Shown here: positions 47,160 to 54,954 of the stretch, in pieces
Position numbering within the stretch: position 1 is the stretch's first letter
Layout: the number at the start of each line of letters is the position of its first letter
Assembly: GCA_963703085.1 (NCBI GenBank)
Contig: OY969789.1
Location: 3,224,001-3,288,000 of the forward strand
DNA: 64,000 nt
Direction: 5' to 3'
Origin: DATAEG01 sp963703085
GTDB lineage: Bacteria > Actinomycetota > Actinomycetes > Mycobacteriales > Jatrophihabitantaceae
Notes under the pieces: generated by a model
What the model was told of the DNA's origin: nothing
Seen by the model: only the letters and a program-made list of their open reading frames with translations
Database searches by the model: none
Position numbers and translations under genes: made by a program

Positions 47160-47456
47160 TCAGTCGGCGAACGGTTTGAACCGGCCGCCGACGGCTTCCT
47201 CGACTTCGACGTACACCGTCGCCGACGCCTTGACCTTGGCCGCCAAGCCGGTGATTTCCTTGCTGAACTTCGGCAACACCTCCACCCAGGCGGTCTCGAG
47301 CTTGGCGAGGTCAGCGCTGACGCCTTCGCCGGCCGCGGGCGCCGGAATCTTGCTGATCCCGGTGAGATCGGCTTGGGACGAGGTGGCGTAGGACGTGGTG
47401 CCCTTCAGCGCCTGCGCGGCCGATTCCAGTTCCCGGTGTTTGACGAAATAGGTCAC
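47160..47456 (-). CDS. EspC/WXG100-like small type VII secretion target
   Basis: The 98-aa protein is helical with the pattern of ESX-linked EspC-like proteins: VKHRELESAAQALKGTTSYATSSQADLTGI in the first helix, then AKLETAWVEVLPKFSKEITGLAAKVKASATVYVEVEEAVG in the second. A W in the second helix and a Y-x3-E near its end (YVEVE) are like the YxxxD/E secretion signal. The GTG at 47456 has an AAGGGG ribosome binding site 6 nt upstream. No ESX machinery (EccC, EccD, mycosin) lies in the window. Confidence 0.75.
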   Translation of the reverse strand: MTYFVKHRELESAAQALKGTTSYATSSQADLTGISKIPAPAAGEGVSADLAKLETAWVEVLPKFSKEITGLAAKVKASATVYVEVEEAVGGRFKPFAD

Positions 47457-47544
47457 CGGCGCCCCTTCTCCATCGCCGGCAACTCTCAAACCCGGCCGCC
47501 TTAGCCATGCAGGAGGAGCCGGCGAGCGGCAGGAACGACGCCAC

Positions 47545-47550
47545 TAGGCT
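47545..47550 (+). promoter_or_regulatory. Leaderless -10 (TAGGCT) of the dehydrogenase gene
   Basis: TAGGCT ends 7 nt before the GTG at 47558. Confidence 0.6.
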
Positions 47551-47557
47551 TTCCGCT

Positions 47558-48478
47558 GTGACTGTCGTCTGCCTCCCACATGACGCCGCCCGCGCCGAGG
47601 TCGGATCCTTGCCGGACACGGTCGAGGTGCATGTCTGGTCCGGTCGGGATGCTGCCCCCGAGGGGGTCGAACGCACGCAGTTCTTGGTGCCGGAGTTCGG
47701 CTGGGCCGACGCCGAGCGGCTGCGCGCGCAGGCCCGGCAGCTACCGGAGTTGGCCGTGGTCCAGGTGATCTCAGCCGGCGTCGACTCCATCATCGCCGGG
47801 GTGCCGGACGGGGTGACGCTGTGCGACGGCCGGGGGATTCACGGCAGTTCGACCTCGGAGTGGGCACTGGCCGCGATCCTGGCCAGCCTGCGCGAGATCC
47901 CGCGGTTCGTGCTGGCCGCGCAGGAGCACCGGTGGGACCAGGGCGTGACCGATGAGCTGGCCGGCAAGCGGGTGCTCGTCGTCGGTGCCGGTGACCTCGG
48001 GGAGAATCTGGCCCGACGGCTGACCGCCTGTGATGCGCAACCGACGCTGGTGGCCCGCAGCGCGCGCGACGGAGTGCGCACCGTTGCCGAACTTCCGGTC
48101 CTGCTGCCCGACTTCGACATCGTCGTCCTGATGGTGCCGCTGACGGAGCAGACCACCGGCATGGTGGATGCCGAGTTCCTCGCAGCGATGGCGGACGGCA
48201 GCTTGCTGGTCAATGCCGCGCGCGGTCAGGTCGTGGTCACCGACGCGTTGCTCGCCGAGTTGCAGCGGGGCAGGTTGCGGGCGGCGTTGGACGTCACCGA
48301 TCCGGAGCCGTTGCCGCCGGAGCACCCGCTCTGGGCGGCGCCCGGCTTGTTGCTCACCCCGCACGTCGGAGGCGCGGTGCCGGGCTTGTCCCGACGTGCC
48401 TATGCCCTGGTGCGCGAGCAGATCCTCCGCTTCGATGCGGGCGAACCGCTCCACAACGTGGTCACCGGCGACTACTGA
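47558..48478 (+). CDS. D-isomer-specific 2-hydroxyacid dehydrogenase
   Basis: This 306-aa NAD(P)-dependent enzyme has the Rossmann loop VLVVGAGDLGENLARRL (GxGxxG), the mid-protein LLVNAARGQVVVTDALL (with the active-site Arg in NAARG), a DVTDPEPLPPEHPLW segment with the usual D..EP..P.HPL signature, and the catalytic His in LTPHVGG. The physiological 2-hydroxy or 2-oxo acid is not predictable. The GTG at 47558 is set by the promoter 7 nt upstream. It is divergent from the EspC-like pair. Confidence 0.92.
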   Translation: MTVVCLPHDAARAEVGSLPDTVEVHVWSGRDAAPEGVERTQFLVPEFGWADAERLRAQARQLPELAVVQVISAGVDSIIAGVPDGVTLCDGRGIHGSSTSEWALAAILASLREIPRFVLAAQEHRWDQGVTDELAGKRVLVVGAGDLGENLARRLTACDAQPTLVARSARDGVRTVAELPVLLPDFDIVVLMVPLTEQTTGMVDAEFLAAMADGSLLVNAARGQVVVTDALLAELQRGRLRAALDVTDPEPLPPEHPLWAAPGLLLTPHVGGAVPGLSRRAYALVREQILRFDAGEPLHNVVTGDY

Positions 48479-48487
48479 CCGGAACGG

Positions 48488-48859
48488 TCAGACCGGGGCG
48501 TCGAGCCGGCCGCCGCTGACCAGCGCCAGCGCGGCGAGATGCCGGGGACGCACACAGGGCAGCCGCATCAACCGGCCGTCGGTCAACGCGAGGTGGACCC
48601 GGCCGCGTTCGTCGGTGCTGAAGCCACGCACCGAGTCCCATGGCACGTACTGCGAGCCGATCAACGCGCGGGCGGTGATCCCCGCCGGCCGCGCGATGGT
48701 GGCAGTGCGAGCGACGTAGATCAGGGCGGTCACGGGCAGGAGATATATGAGCAAGGCCCACGGATGTTGGGCGACGGCCGTCACGCAGGCAGCGAGCAGG
48801 ATGACCGGTAAGTAGGCCGACCCCGGCAGCTTGATGCGTACCTCGGTGGGAGTCGCCAC
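48488..48859 (-). CDS. PH-domain membrane protein (Cfp6-like)
   Basis: The 123-aa protein has two hydrophobic helices close together (about residues 16-52: LPVILLAACVTAV and WALLIYLLPVTALIYVA) followed by a bacterial PH domain (GITARALIGSQYVPWDSVRGFSTDERGRVHLALTDGRLMRLPCV). A protein of this layout, Cfp6, is found close to ilvB in mycobacteria. Role unknown. The GTG at 48859 lies 7 nt downstream of TACGGT on the minus strand, part of a bidirectional promoter shared with ilvD. Confidence 0.88.
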   Translation of the reverse strand: MATPTEVRIKLPGSAYLPVILLAACVTAVAQHPWALLIYLLPVTALIYVARTATIARPAGITARALIGSQYVPWDSVRGFSTDERGRVHLALTDGRLMRLPCVRPRHLAALALVSGGRLDAPV

Positions 48860-48866
48860 GGCATGA

Positions 48867-48876
48867 ACCGTACTCT
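48867..48876. promoter_or_regulatory. Bidirectional promoter with overlapping -10 elements
   Basis: TACTCT (plus strand, 48871-48876) ends 6 nt before the ilvD GTG. TACGGT (minus strand, 48867-48872) ends 7 nt before the PH-protein GTG. They share the two-base TA at 48871-48872, and the start codons are only 23 bp apart. Both transcripts would be leaderless and would compete for the same melted region. Confidence 0.6.
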
Positions 48877-48882
48877 GGCGCC

Positions 48883-50589
48883 GTGACCAACGAGTCCACG
48901 AACGAGACTGTGACCCGAGCTCATCGCAAGCCCCGCAGCGGGGATGTCACCGACGGGATCGAACGCGCCGGCGCCCGCGGCATGCTCCGCGCGGTCGGCA
49001 TGGGCGACGCCGACTGGGGCAAGCCACAGGTGGGCATCGCGTCCTCGTGGAACGAGATCACGCCGTGCAACATGTCCCTTGCCCGCCTGGCGAAGCGGGT
49101 CAAGGACGGCGTCCGGGGCGCCGACGGCTTCCCCATGGAGTTCGGCACCATCTCGATCTCGGACGGGATCTCGATGGGCCACGACGGCATGCACTACTCG
49201 CTGGTCTCCCGTGAGGTGATCACGGACTCGGTCGAGACGGTGATGAGCGCCGAGCGGCTGGACGGGGCGGTGCTGCTGGCCGGCTGCGACAAGTCGCTAC
49301 CGGGCATGTTGATGGCCGCGGCCCGGCTGGATCTCGCTGCCGTCTTCCTCTACGCCGGATCCACCCTGCCCGGCCGGCTCGACGGGCGCGACGTGACGAT
49401 CATCGATGCATTCGAGGCGGTCGGCGCCTGCCTGGCCGGAAAGCTGAGCGAGGACGAGGTCGGCCGGATCGAGCGGGCCATCTGTCCGGGCGAGGGAGCC
49501 TGCGGCGGCATGTACACCGCGAACACGATGGCCTCCGCCGCTGAGGCGCTGGGCATGTCGCTGCCCGGCAGCGCCGCTCCTCCGGCGCCCGATGCCCGGC
49601 GCGACGCCTATGCCGAGCGCAGCGGCGAAGCTGTCGTCAAGCTCATCGACGCGGACATCACCGCGCGGCAGATCATGACCCGGGAGGCGTTCGAGAACGC
49701 CATCGCCGTGGTGATGGCGCTCGGCGGCTCGACCAATGCCGTTCTGCACCTGATGGCGATCGCGCACGAGGCGAAGGTGCCGCTGGAACTGGACGACTTC
49801 AACCGGATCGGTGACCGGGTGCCGCACATCGCCGACATGAAGCCGTTCGGTCGGTACGTGATGACTGATGTGGATGCCGTCGGCGGCGTGCCGGTGGTGA
49901 TGCGGGTGTTGCTCGATGCCGGGCTGATGCACGGCGACGCGCTGACCGTCACCGGGCGGACGATGGCCGAGAACCTGGACGACCTCGCGCCGAGTGCTCC
50001 GGACGGACGGGTCATCCATCCGCTGCCTGCGCCGATCCACCGCACTGGCGGATTGACCATCCTGCGCGGCAGCCTGGCTCCGGATGGCGCAGTCGTGAAG
50101 AGTGCCGGGCTCGACGCTGACACCTTCGATGGCACTGCCCGGGTTTTCGACCGGGAGAAGGCGGCCATGGACGCGGTGGCCGCCGGATCCCTGGGCAAGG
50201 GCGACGTCCTGGTCATCCGCTACGAGGGGCCCAAGGGCGGCCCCGGCATGCGCGAGATGCTGGCCGTGACCGGCGCCATCAAGGGAGCCGGACTCGGCAA
50301 GGATGTCCTGTTGCTCACCGACGGTCGGTTCTCCGGGGGGACCACCGGGCCGTGCATCGGCCATGTCGCGCCCGAGGCGGCGGTGGGCGGCCCGATCGCA
50401 TTGGTCCGCGACGGCGACCGCATCCGACTCGATCTGGCGGCTCGCACCCTCGATCTCGACGTCGATGAGCAGGAGTTGGCCCGGCGCCGCGCCGAGTGGC
50501 GCGCGCCGGAGCAGCCCTTCAACTACGGCGTGCTGGGCAAGTACGCGAAGCTCGTCGGCTCCGCTGCCCAGGGTGCGGTCTGCGACTGA
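48883..50589 (+). CDS. ilvD: Dihydroxy-acid dehydratase IlvD
   Basis: IlvD dehydrates 2,3-dihydroxy-isovalerate and -methylvalerate, the third common step of valine and isoleucine synthesis. The 568-aa protein has the iron-sulfur cysteine regions GCDKSLPGM and CPGEGACGGMYTANTM, the metal-binding ISDGISMGHDGMHYSLVSRE, and the late DGRFSGGTTGPCIGHVAPEAA block. The GTG at 48883 follows TACTCT by 6 nt. It precedes the ilvBNC operon but is separated from it by the CAP-protein gene on the other strand. Confidence 0.98.
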   Translation: MTNESTNETVTRAHRKPRSGDVTDGIERAGARGMLRAVGMGDADWGKPQVGIASSWNEITPCNMSLARLAKRVKDGVRGADGFPMEFGTISISDGISMGHDGMHYSLVSREVITDSVETVMSAERLDGAVLLAGCDKSLPGMLMAAARLDLAAVFLYAGSTLPGRLDGRDVTIIDAFEAVGACLAGKLSEDEVGRIERAICPGEGACGGMYTANTMASAAEALGMSLPGSAAPPAPDARRDAYAERSGEAVVKLIDADITARQIMTREAFENAIAVVMALGGSTNAVLHLMAIAHEAKVPLELDDFNRIGDRVPHIADMKPFGRYVMTDVDAVGGVPVVMRVLLDAGLMHGDALTVTGRTMAENLDDLAPSAPDGRVIHPLPAPIHRTGGLTILRGSLAPDGAVVKSAGLDADTFDGTARVFDREKAAMDAVAAGSLGKGDVLVIRYEGPKGGPGMREMLAVTGAIKGAGLGKDVLLLTDGRFSGGTTGPCIGHVAPEAAVGGPIALVRDGDRIRLDLAARTLDLDVDEQELARRRAEWRAPEQPFNYGVLGKYAKLVGSAAQGAVCD

Positions 50590-50592
50590 GCC

Positions 50593-51147
50593 TCAGGCCC
50601 GAGCGAAGTCCTCGGTGAGCCAGATCTTCCCGGTCCGGGTATCGGTCACCACGCTCACGCCTACGTACCGGTAATACCGGGACAGGATGTTGAGGCGGTG
50701 CCCGTTGTTCGGCGCCTTCTCGTTGTACATCGCCTTTTGCAAGTTCAGCGCGCCGGTGGTGCTCCGGTTCGTCGACCAGCCGATGTTCTCGGCCGCCATC
50801 GTCCACGGGAAGCCGGTGCGGTCGATGCGTGTACCCAGGCTCGCTTCACCGGAGACCTGGTGCGACATCGAGTTCTTCGCGGCCATCGCCAGGTTGTGCT
50901 TGTAGGCGCTGCTGATCAGTCGGCTGTCCCACTTCAGCGCGGGCAGGTGGTTGGCTGCTCGTTCCTGGTTCATCAGCTTCAGCACGGCGTTGGCATAGGC
51001 ACCGATGGACGTCGTGGTGGCATTGGCCGACGACGCGCAGACGAACATGGTCGCGACGATCGCCATGACCGCGACGAGGCCGGCCAGCAGCCGGGCCTTG
51101 CCGGGCATCAAGGTTGCCGGGATGGGGGTGATTGCCGACGGTGCCAT
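50593..51147 (-). CDS. Secreted CAP-domain (SCP/PR1-like) protein
   Basis: The 184-aa protein has a signal peptide or N-terminal anchor (residues 20-43, ending ANA) and a CAP domain: LMNQERAANHLPALKWDSRLISSAYKHNLAMAAKNSMSHQV, FPWTMAAENIGWSTN, and NNGHRLNILSRYYRYVGVSVV. The cavity His/Glu residues (SHQV, AENIG, NGHR) are present. Bacterial CAP proteins are secreted and of unclear activity. The ATG at 51147 is taken; an in-frame ATG 13 codons later is possible. Divergent from the ilvB leader. Confidence 0.9.
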   Translation of the reverse strand: MAPSAITPIPATLMPGKARLLAGLVAVMAIVATMFVCASSANATTTSIGAYANAVLKLMNQERAANHLPALKWDSRLISSAYKHNLAMAAKNSMSHQVSGEASLGTRIDRTGFPWTMAAENIGWSTNRSTTGALNLQKAMYNEKAPNNGHRLNILSRYYRYVGVSVVTDTRTGKIWLTEDFARA

Positions 51148-51264
51148 GTGGGGGGATTCCGATCACTCTAGGAATTGTTGGTCCCCCGTGGACGTCGTTC
51201 GTCCGGGACTATACGGCGTGCCTCCACCTCAGGGAACGGTTGAGGGTTACATTTGACGGTTTGA

Positions 51265-51279
51265 TCTCACCGAGTGAGA
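51265..51279. promoter_or_regulatory. Inverted repeat upstream of the ilvB promoter
   Basis: TCTCAC-CGA-GTGAGA is a perfect 6-bp dyad 16 bp upstream of the -35 box of the ilvB leader promoter, placed like an activator site. The binding protein is unknown. Confidence 0.4.
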
Positions 51280-51295
51280 CAGAAATCCCGCCCTG

Positions 51296-51325
51296 TTGAA
51301 CGAGCCGCGCCGTGCGGTGTAGTTT
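51296..51325 (+). promoter_or_regulatory. ilvBNC promoter
   Basis: TTGAAC (51296-51301), an 18-bp spacer and TAGTTT (51320-51325) form a sigma70-like promoter. The -10 ends 7 nt before the GTG of the leader peptide, so the leader ORF itself would be translated from a leaderless 5' end. Confidence 0.65.
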
Positions 51326-51332
51326 CACGACC

Positions 51333-51371
51333 GTGAGCAAGCTCGTACTTATCCCGCGGCGCGTTGAATGA
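51333..51371 (+). CDS. ilvBNC leader peptide (attenuator control peptide)
   Basis: GTG-started 12-codon ORF encoding (M)SKLVLIPRRVE and then TGA. Half the residues after the start are branched-chain amino acids (Leu, Val, Leu, Ile, later Val), placed just before a hairpin and an intrinsic terminator. This is the layout of ribosome-mediated attenuation of branched-chain amino acid operons. Translation would start at the very 5' end of the mRNA, since the -10 lies 7 nt upstream. The peptide itself has no function other than sensing charged tRNA levels. Confidence 0.8.
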   Translation: MSKLVLIPRRVE

Positions 51372-51397
51372 GGCCACCCAGGCCCCGTTCGACGCGC
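51359..51397 (+). promoter_or_regulatory. Leader hairpin overlapping the end of the ilv leader ORF
   Basis: GCGCGTTGAA (51359-51368) pairs with TTCGACGCGC (51388-51397), with one G-U wobble. The left arm covers the last codons of the leader ORF, so a translating ribosome would melt it. This is the expected behaviour of a pause or anti-antiterminator stem. Confidence 0.6.
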
Positions 51398-51400
51398 TAA

Positions 51401-51430
51401 CCCTTCGTGCACCCGCACGAGGGGTTTTTT
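51401..51430 (+). terminator. ilvBNC attenuator terminator
   Basis: CCCTTCGTGC (51401-51410) pairs with GCACGAGGGG (51415-51424), with one G-U wobble and a 4-nt loop, followed by six T residues (51425-51430). It is a complete intrinsic terminator 66 nt before the ilvB ATG. Confidence 0.85.
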
Positions 51431-51495
51431 GTTGCACGTCCGAGCTTCCGCACACCCTCCCCGGGCAGTTCCCGACCAGCGAGAAGGGCACGTCA

Positions 51496-53262
51496 ATGCC
51501 ACCCGAGACCGACGCCGGCGCAATGTCCGGTGCCAAGTCCCTCATCCGCTCCCTGGAAGAGGTCGGTGCCGAGGTGGTATTCGGGATTCCGGGCGGCGCG
51601 ATCCTGCCGGCCTACGACCCCCTCTTCGACTCCACGAGAGTGCGGCACATCCTCACCCGCCACGAGCAGGGTGCCGGGCATGCCGCGGAGGGGTACGCGC
51701 AGGCGACCGGACGCGTCGGCGTCTGCATGGCCACGTCCGGCCCGGGTGCGACGAACCTGGTGACTCCGATTGCCAACGCCCACATGGACTCCGTTCCGTT
51801 GGTGGCGATCACCGGCCAGGTCGGCACGCCGCAGATCGGCACGGACGCCTTCCAGGAGGCCGACATCAGCGGCATCACGTTGCCGATCACCAAGCACAAC
51901 TTCCTGGTGAGCGACGCTGCGGAGATCCCCCGGGTGATTGCCGAGGCGTTCCACCTCGCCTCCACCGGCCGGCCCGGGCCGGTGCTGGTCGACGTGCCCA
52001 AGGATCTGATGCAGCAACAGACCGTCTTCGGCTGGCCGCCGGTGCTCGACCTGCCCGGATACCGACCGGTCACCAAGCCGCATGGCAAGCAGATCCGCGA
52101 GGCCGCGCGGGTCATTCGGGAGTCCCGGCGGCCGGTGCTGTACGTCGGCGGCGGGGTGCTGAAGGCCGGCGCCGTGGCGCAGCTGCGCGAGCTGGCGGAA
52201 TTGGTCCGGATCCCGGTCGTGACCACCCTGATGGCGCGCGGTGCATTCCCCGACAGCCATCCGCAACACCTCGGCATGCCCGGCATGCACGGGACGGTGG
52301 CGGCCGTGACGGCCTTGCAGAAGGCGGACCTGCTGATTGCGCTGGGCACCCGCTTCGACGACCGGGTCACCGGCCGGCTGGACACCTTTGCGCCGAACGC
52401 GGCCATCATCCATGCAGACATCGACCCGGCCGAGATCGGCAAGAACCGGTTCGCCGACGTGCCGATCGTCGGTGACCTCGCGGAGGTGCTCACCGAGCTA
52501 TTGCCCGCAGTCCGCGCCGACATCGACGCGGGCAACGGTCCGCAACTCGAGGACTGGTGGGAACAGGTCGACCGGTGGCGGGAGACCTATCCGCTCGGCT
52601 ATGACGAACCTGCCGACGGAACGCTGGCGCCGCAATACGTCATCGAGCAGCTAGGCCGGATCGCCGGGCCGGATGCCGTCTATGTGGCCGGGGTGGGTCA
52701 GCACCAGATGTGGGCTGCACAGTTCATCAGCTATGAGCACCCGGGCACCTGGATCAACTCCGGCGGCCTGGGCACGATGGGGTACTCCGTTCCGGCAGCC
52801 ATGGGCGCGAAGGTGGGCCGACCGGACGCCACGGTGTGGTCGATCGACGGCGACGGATGCTTCCAGATGACCAACCAGGAGTTGGCCACGTGCGCGCTGG
52901 AAGGCATCCCGATCAAGGTGGCGGTGATCAACAACGGCAACCTCGGCATGGTTCGGCAGTGGCAGACGCTGTTCTACGACCAGCGCTACAGCCAGACCGA
53001 GCTCGGCACCCACAAGCACCGCATCCCCGACTTCGTGAAACTCGCTGATGCGTACGGCTGCGTCGGGCTGCGGTGCGAGACGAAGTCCGACGTCACCGCC
53101 ACCATCGAGAAGGCGATGTCCATCGACGACCAACCGGTCGTCGTGGACTTCACCGTCGGTGCCGACGCGATGGTCTGGCCGATGGTCGCCGCTGGCACCA
53201 GCAACGACGACATCATGGCCGCCCGCGGCATCCGACCGGTGTTCGACGGAGAGGGTGAATGA
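51496..53262 (+). CDS. ilvB: Acetolactate synthase large subunit
   Basis: IlvB condenses pyruvate with pyruvate or 2-oxobutyrate, the first common step of Val/Leu/Ile synthesis. The 588-aa protein has the ThDP/FAD enzyme architecture: FGIPGGAILPAYDPL with the catalytic Glu in HEQGAGHAAEGYA, GTPQIGTDAFQEAD, and the C-terminal ThDP motif GDGCFQMTNQELATCALEGIPIKVAVINNGN. The ATG at 51496 is preceded by GAGAAGGG (51481-51488); frames open further upstream cross the attenuator and are rejected. It heads ilvBNC, with an ATGA overlap into ilvN. Confidence 0.98.
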   Translation: MPPETDAGAMSGAKSLIRSLEEVGAEVVFGIPGGAILPAYDPLFDSTRVRHILTRHEQGAGHAAEGYAQATGRVGVCMATSGPGATNLVTPIANAHMDSVPLVAITGQVGTPQIGTDAFQEADISGITLPITKHNFLVSDAAEIPRVIAEAFHLASTGRPGPVLVDVPKDLMQQQTVFGWPPVLDLPGYRPVTKPHGKQIREAARVIRESRRPVLYVGGGVLKAGAVAQLRELAELVRIPVVTTLMARGAFPDSHPQHLGMPGMHGTVAAVTALQKADLLIALGTRFDDRVTGRLDTFAPNAAIIHADIDPAEIGKNRFADVPIVGDLAEVLTELLPAVRADIDAGNGPQLEDWWEQVDRWRETYPLGYDEPADGTLAPQYVIEQLGRIAGPDAVYVAGVGQHQMWAAQFISYEHPGTWINSGGLGTMGYSVPAAMGAKVGRPDATVWSIDGDGCFQMTNQELATCALEGIPIKVAVINNGNLGMVRQWQTLFYDQRYSQTELGTHKHRIPDFVKLADAYGCVGLRCETKSDVTATIEKAMSIDDQPVVVDFTVGADAMVWPMVAAGTSNDDIMAARGIRPVFDGEGE

Positions 53263-53837
53263 CGGTGGCCGCACCTCGACTCGGCAGCCGGACGATGCAG
53301 CCGGTTCCGGCAGAGCCGACCCTGCACACGCTGTCGGTGCTGGTGGAGAACAAGCCCGCGGTTCTGGTCCGGGTCGCCGGCCTGTTCAGCCGCCGCGGCT
53401 TCAACATCGAGTCGCTGGCGGTCGGCCCGACCGAGCACCCCGAGGTCTCGCGGATGACGGTGGTGGTCCGCGTCGAGGAGGGCGTGCTGGAGCAGGTGAC
53501 CAAGCAACTCAACAAGCTCGTCAACGTGCTCAAGATCGTCGAGCTCGACCAGCGTGACGCCGTGGTCCGGGAGCTGCTGCTGGTCAAGGTCCGCGCGGAC
53601 GACACCACCCGCCGCGGCGTGCTGGAGACCGTCGAGCTGTTCACCGCCAAGGTCGTCGATGTGGGTCCGGACGTGCTCACCATCGAAGTCACCGGGCCGC
53701 CCGCCAAGATAGCCGCGATGCTGGAGATGCTGGAGCGCTACGGCATCCGGGAGATAGTCCAGTCCGGGGTGGTTGCGTTGGACCGAGGGCCACGCGCGAT
53801 GATCGTGCCGACGCTGCGCGGCGACCGCACAGCCTGA
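53259..53837 (+). CDS. ilvN: Acetolactate synthase small (regulatory) subunit
   Basis: IlvN activates IlvB and confers feedback inhibition by valine. The 192-aa protein has an N-terminal ACT domain (HTLSVLVENKPAVLVRVAGLFSRRGFNIESLAVGPTEHPEVSRMTVVV) and the C-terminal ACT-like domain (RELLLVKVRADDTTRRGVLETVELFTAKVVDV). A 20-residue N-terminal tail precedes the ACT domain. The ATG overlaps the ilvB stop. Confidence 0.97.
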   Translation: MTVAAPRLGSRTMQPVPAEPTLHTLSVLVENKPAVLVRVAGLFSRRGFNIESLAVGPTEHPEVSRMTVVVRVEEGVLEQVTKQLNKLVNVLKIVELDQRDAVVRELLLVKVRADDTTRRGVLETVELFTAKVVDVGPDVLTIEVTGPPAKIAAMLEMLERYGIREIVQSGVVALDRGPRAMIVPTLRGDRTA

Positions 53838-53881
53838 CCGATGCACTGACACACCAACGACTAGGGAGCACTGACCACACC

Positions 53882-54913
53882 ATGCCCGTGGAGATCTATT
53901 ACGACGACGACGCCGACCTCAGCTACGTGCAGGGCCGCAAGGTCGCCGTCATCGGGTACGGCAGCCAAGGTCACGCGCACGCGCTGAGCCTGCGCGACTC
54001 GGGCGTCGACGTGCGCGTCGGATTGAAGGAGGGGTCGACCAGCCGGGCCAAGGCCGAGGAGGCCGGCCTTCGCGTCGTCACTCCGGCCGAGGCCGCCCAA
54101 GAAGCGGACCTGATCATGATCCTGGCGCCGGATCACGTGCAACGCACCGTCTACAGCGAGTCGATCGAACCGCACCTGGCCGAGGGCGATGCGATCTTCT
54201 TCGGGCACGGCTTCAACATCCGCTTCGGCTACATCAAGCCGAAGCCCGGCATCGACGTTGCCATGGTCGCGCCGAAGGGTCCGGGGCACCTGGTGCGGCG
54301 GCAGTTCGTCGACGGCAAGGGGGTGCCGGTGCTCATCGCCGTCGAGCAGGACGCCTCGGGCAAAGCCTGGGACCTCGCGTTCTCCTACGCCAAGGGTATT
54401 GGCGGCACCCGCGCCGGCGCGCTGAAGACGACGTTCACCGAGGAGACCGAGACCGATCTCTTCGGCGAGCAGGCTGTGCTCTGCGGTGGTGCTTCGGCGT
54501 TGGTGCAAACGGGATTCGAGGTGCTGACCGAAGCGGGGTACTCGCCGGAGGCCGCCTACTTCGAGTGCCTGCACGAGCTCAAGCTCATCGTCGACTTCAT
54601 GTACGAGGGCGGCCTGGCCAAGCAGCGCTGGTCGATCTCGGACACCGCCGAGTACGGCGACTACATCTCCGGTCCGCGAGTCATCGACGCGCACGTCAAG
54701 CAGAGCATGCAGGGGATCCTCGCGGACATTCGCAGTGGTGCCTTCGCCGAGCGGTTCATCGCTGATCAGGACGCCGGGGCGCCGGAGTTCAAGAAGTTGC
54801 GCGCCGAGGCCGAGCAGCACCCCATCGAAAAGGTGGGCCGTGAGCTGCGGTCGCTGATGAGCTGGGTGAGTACCACCGACGACGACTACACCGAAGGCAC
54901 CGCAGCGCGGTAA
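53882..54913 (+). CDS. ilvC: Ketol-acid reductoisomerase IlvC
   Basis: IlvC carries out the NADPH-dependent isomeroreduction, second common step of Val/Ile synthesis. The 343-aa class I enzyme has VAVIGYGSQGHAHALSLRDSGVDVRVGLKEGS for nucleotide binding, VAPKGPGHLVRRQF, the metal ligands in DLFGEQAVLCGG and ECLHELKLIVDFMYEGG, and SDTAEYGD. It is 44 bp after ilvN; AGGGAG lies 13 nt before the ATG, rather far for a ribosome binding site. Confidence 0.98.
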   Translation: MPVEIYYDDDADLSYVQGRKVAVIGYGSQGHAHALSLRDSGVDVRVGLKEGSTSRAKAEEAGLRVVTPAEAAQEADLIMILAPDHVQRTVYSESIEPHLAEGDAIFFGHGFNIRFGYIKPKPGIDVAMVAPKGPGHLVRRQFVDGKGVPVLIAVEQDASGKAWDLAFSYAKGIGGTRAGALKTTFTEETETDLFGEQAVLCGGASALVQTGFEVLTEAGYSPEAAYFECLHELKLIVDFMYEGGLAKQRWSISDTAEYGDYISGPRVIDAHVKQSMQGILADIRSGAFAERFIADQDAGAPEFKKLRAEAEQHPIEKVGRELRSLMSWVSTTDDDYTEGTAAR

Positions 54914-54942
54914 TCGGGAAGTCGAACGTCCGCTTCTGCTCC

Positions 54943-54948
54943 TACCCT
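54943..54948 (+). promoter_or_regulatory. Leaderless -10 (TACCCT) of the GNAT gene
   Basis: TACCCT ends 6 nt before the ATG at 54955. Confidence 0.6.
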
Positions 54949-54954
54949 CTCGCT

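Noticed and set aside
51148..51495. T-box riboswitch upstream of ilvB
   Set aside because: No T-box bulge sequence or specifier loop; the Leu/Val/Ile mini-ORF and short terminator explain the region better.
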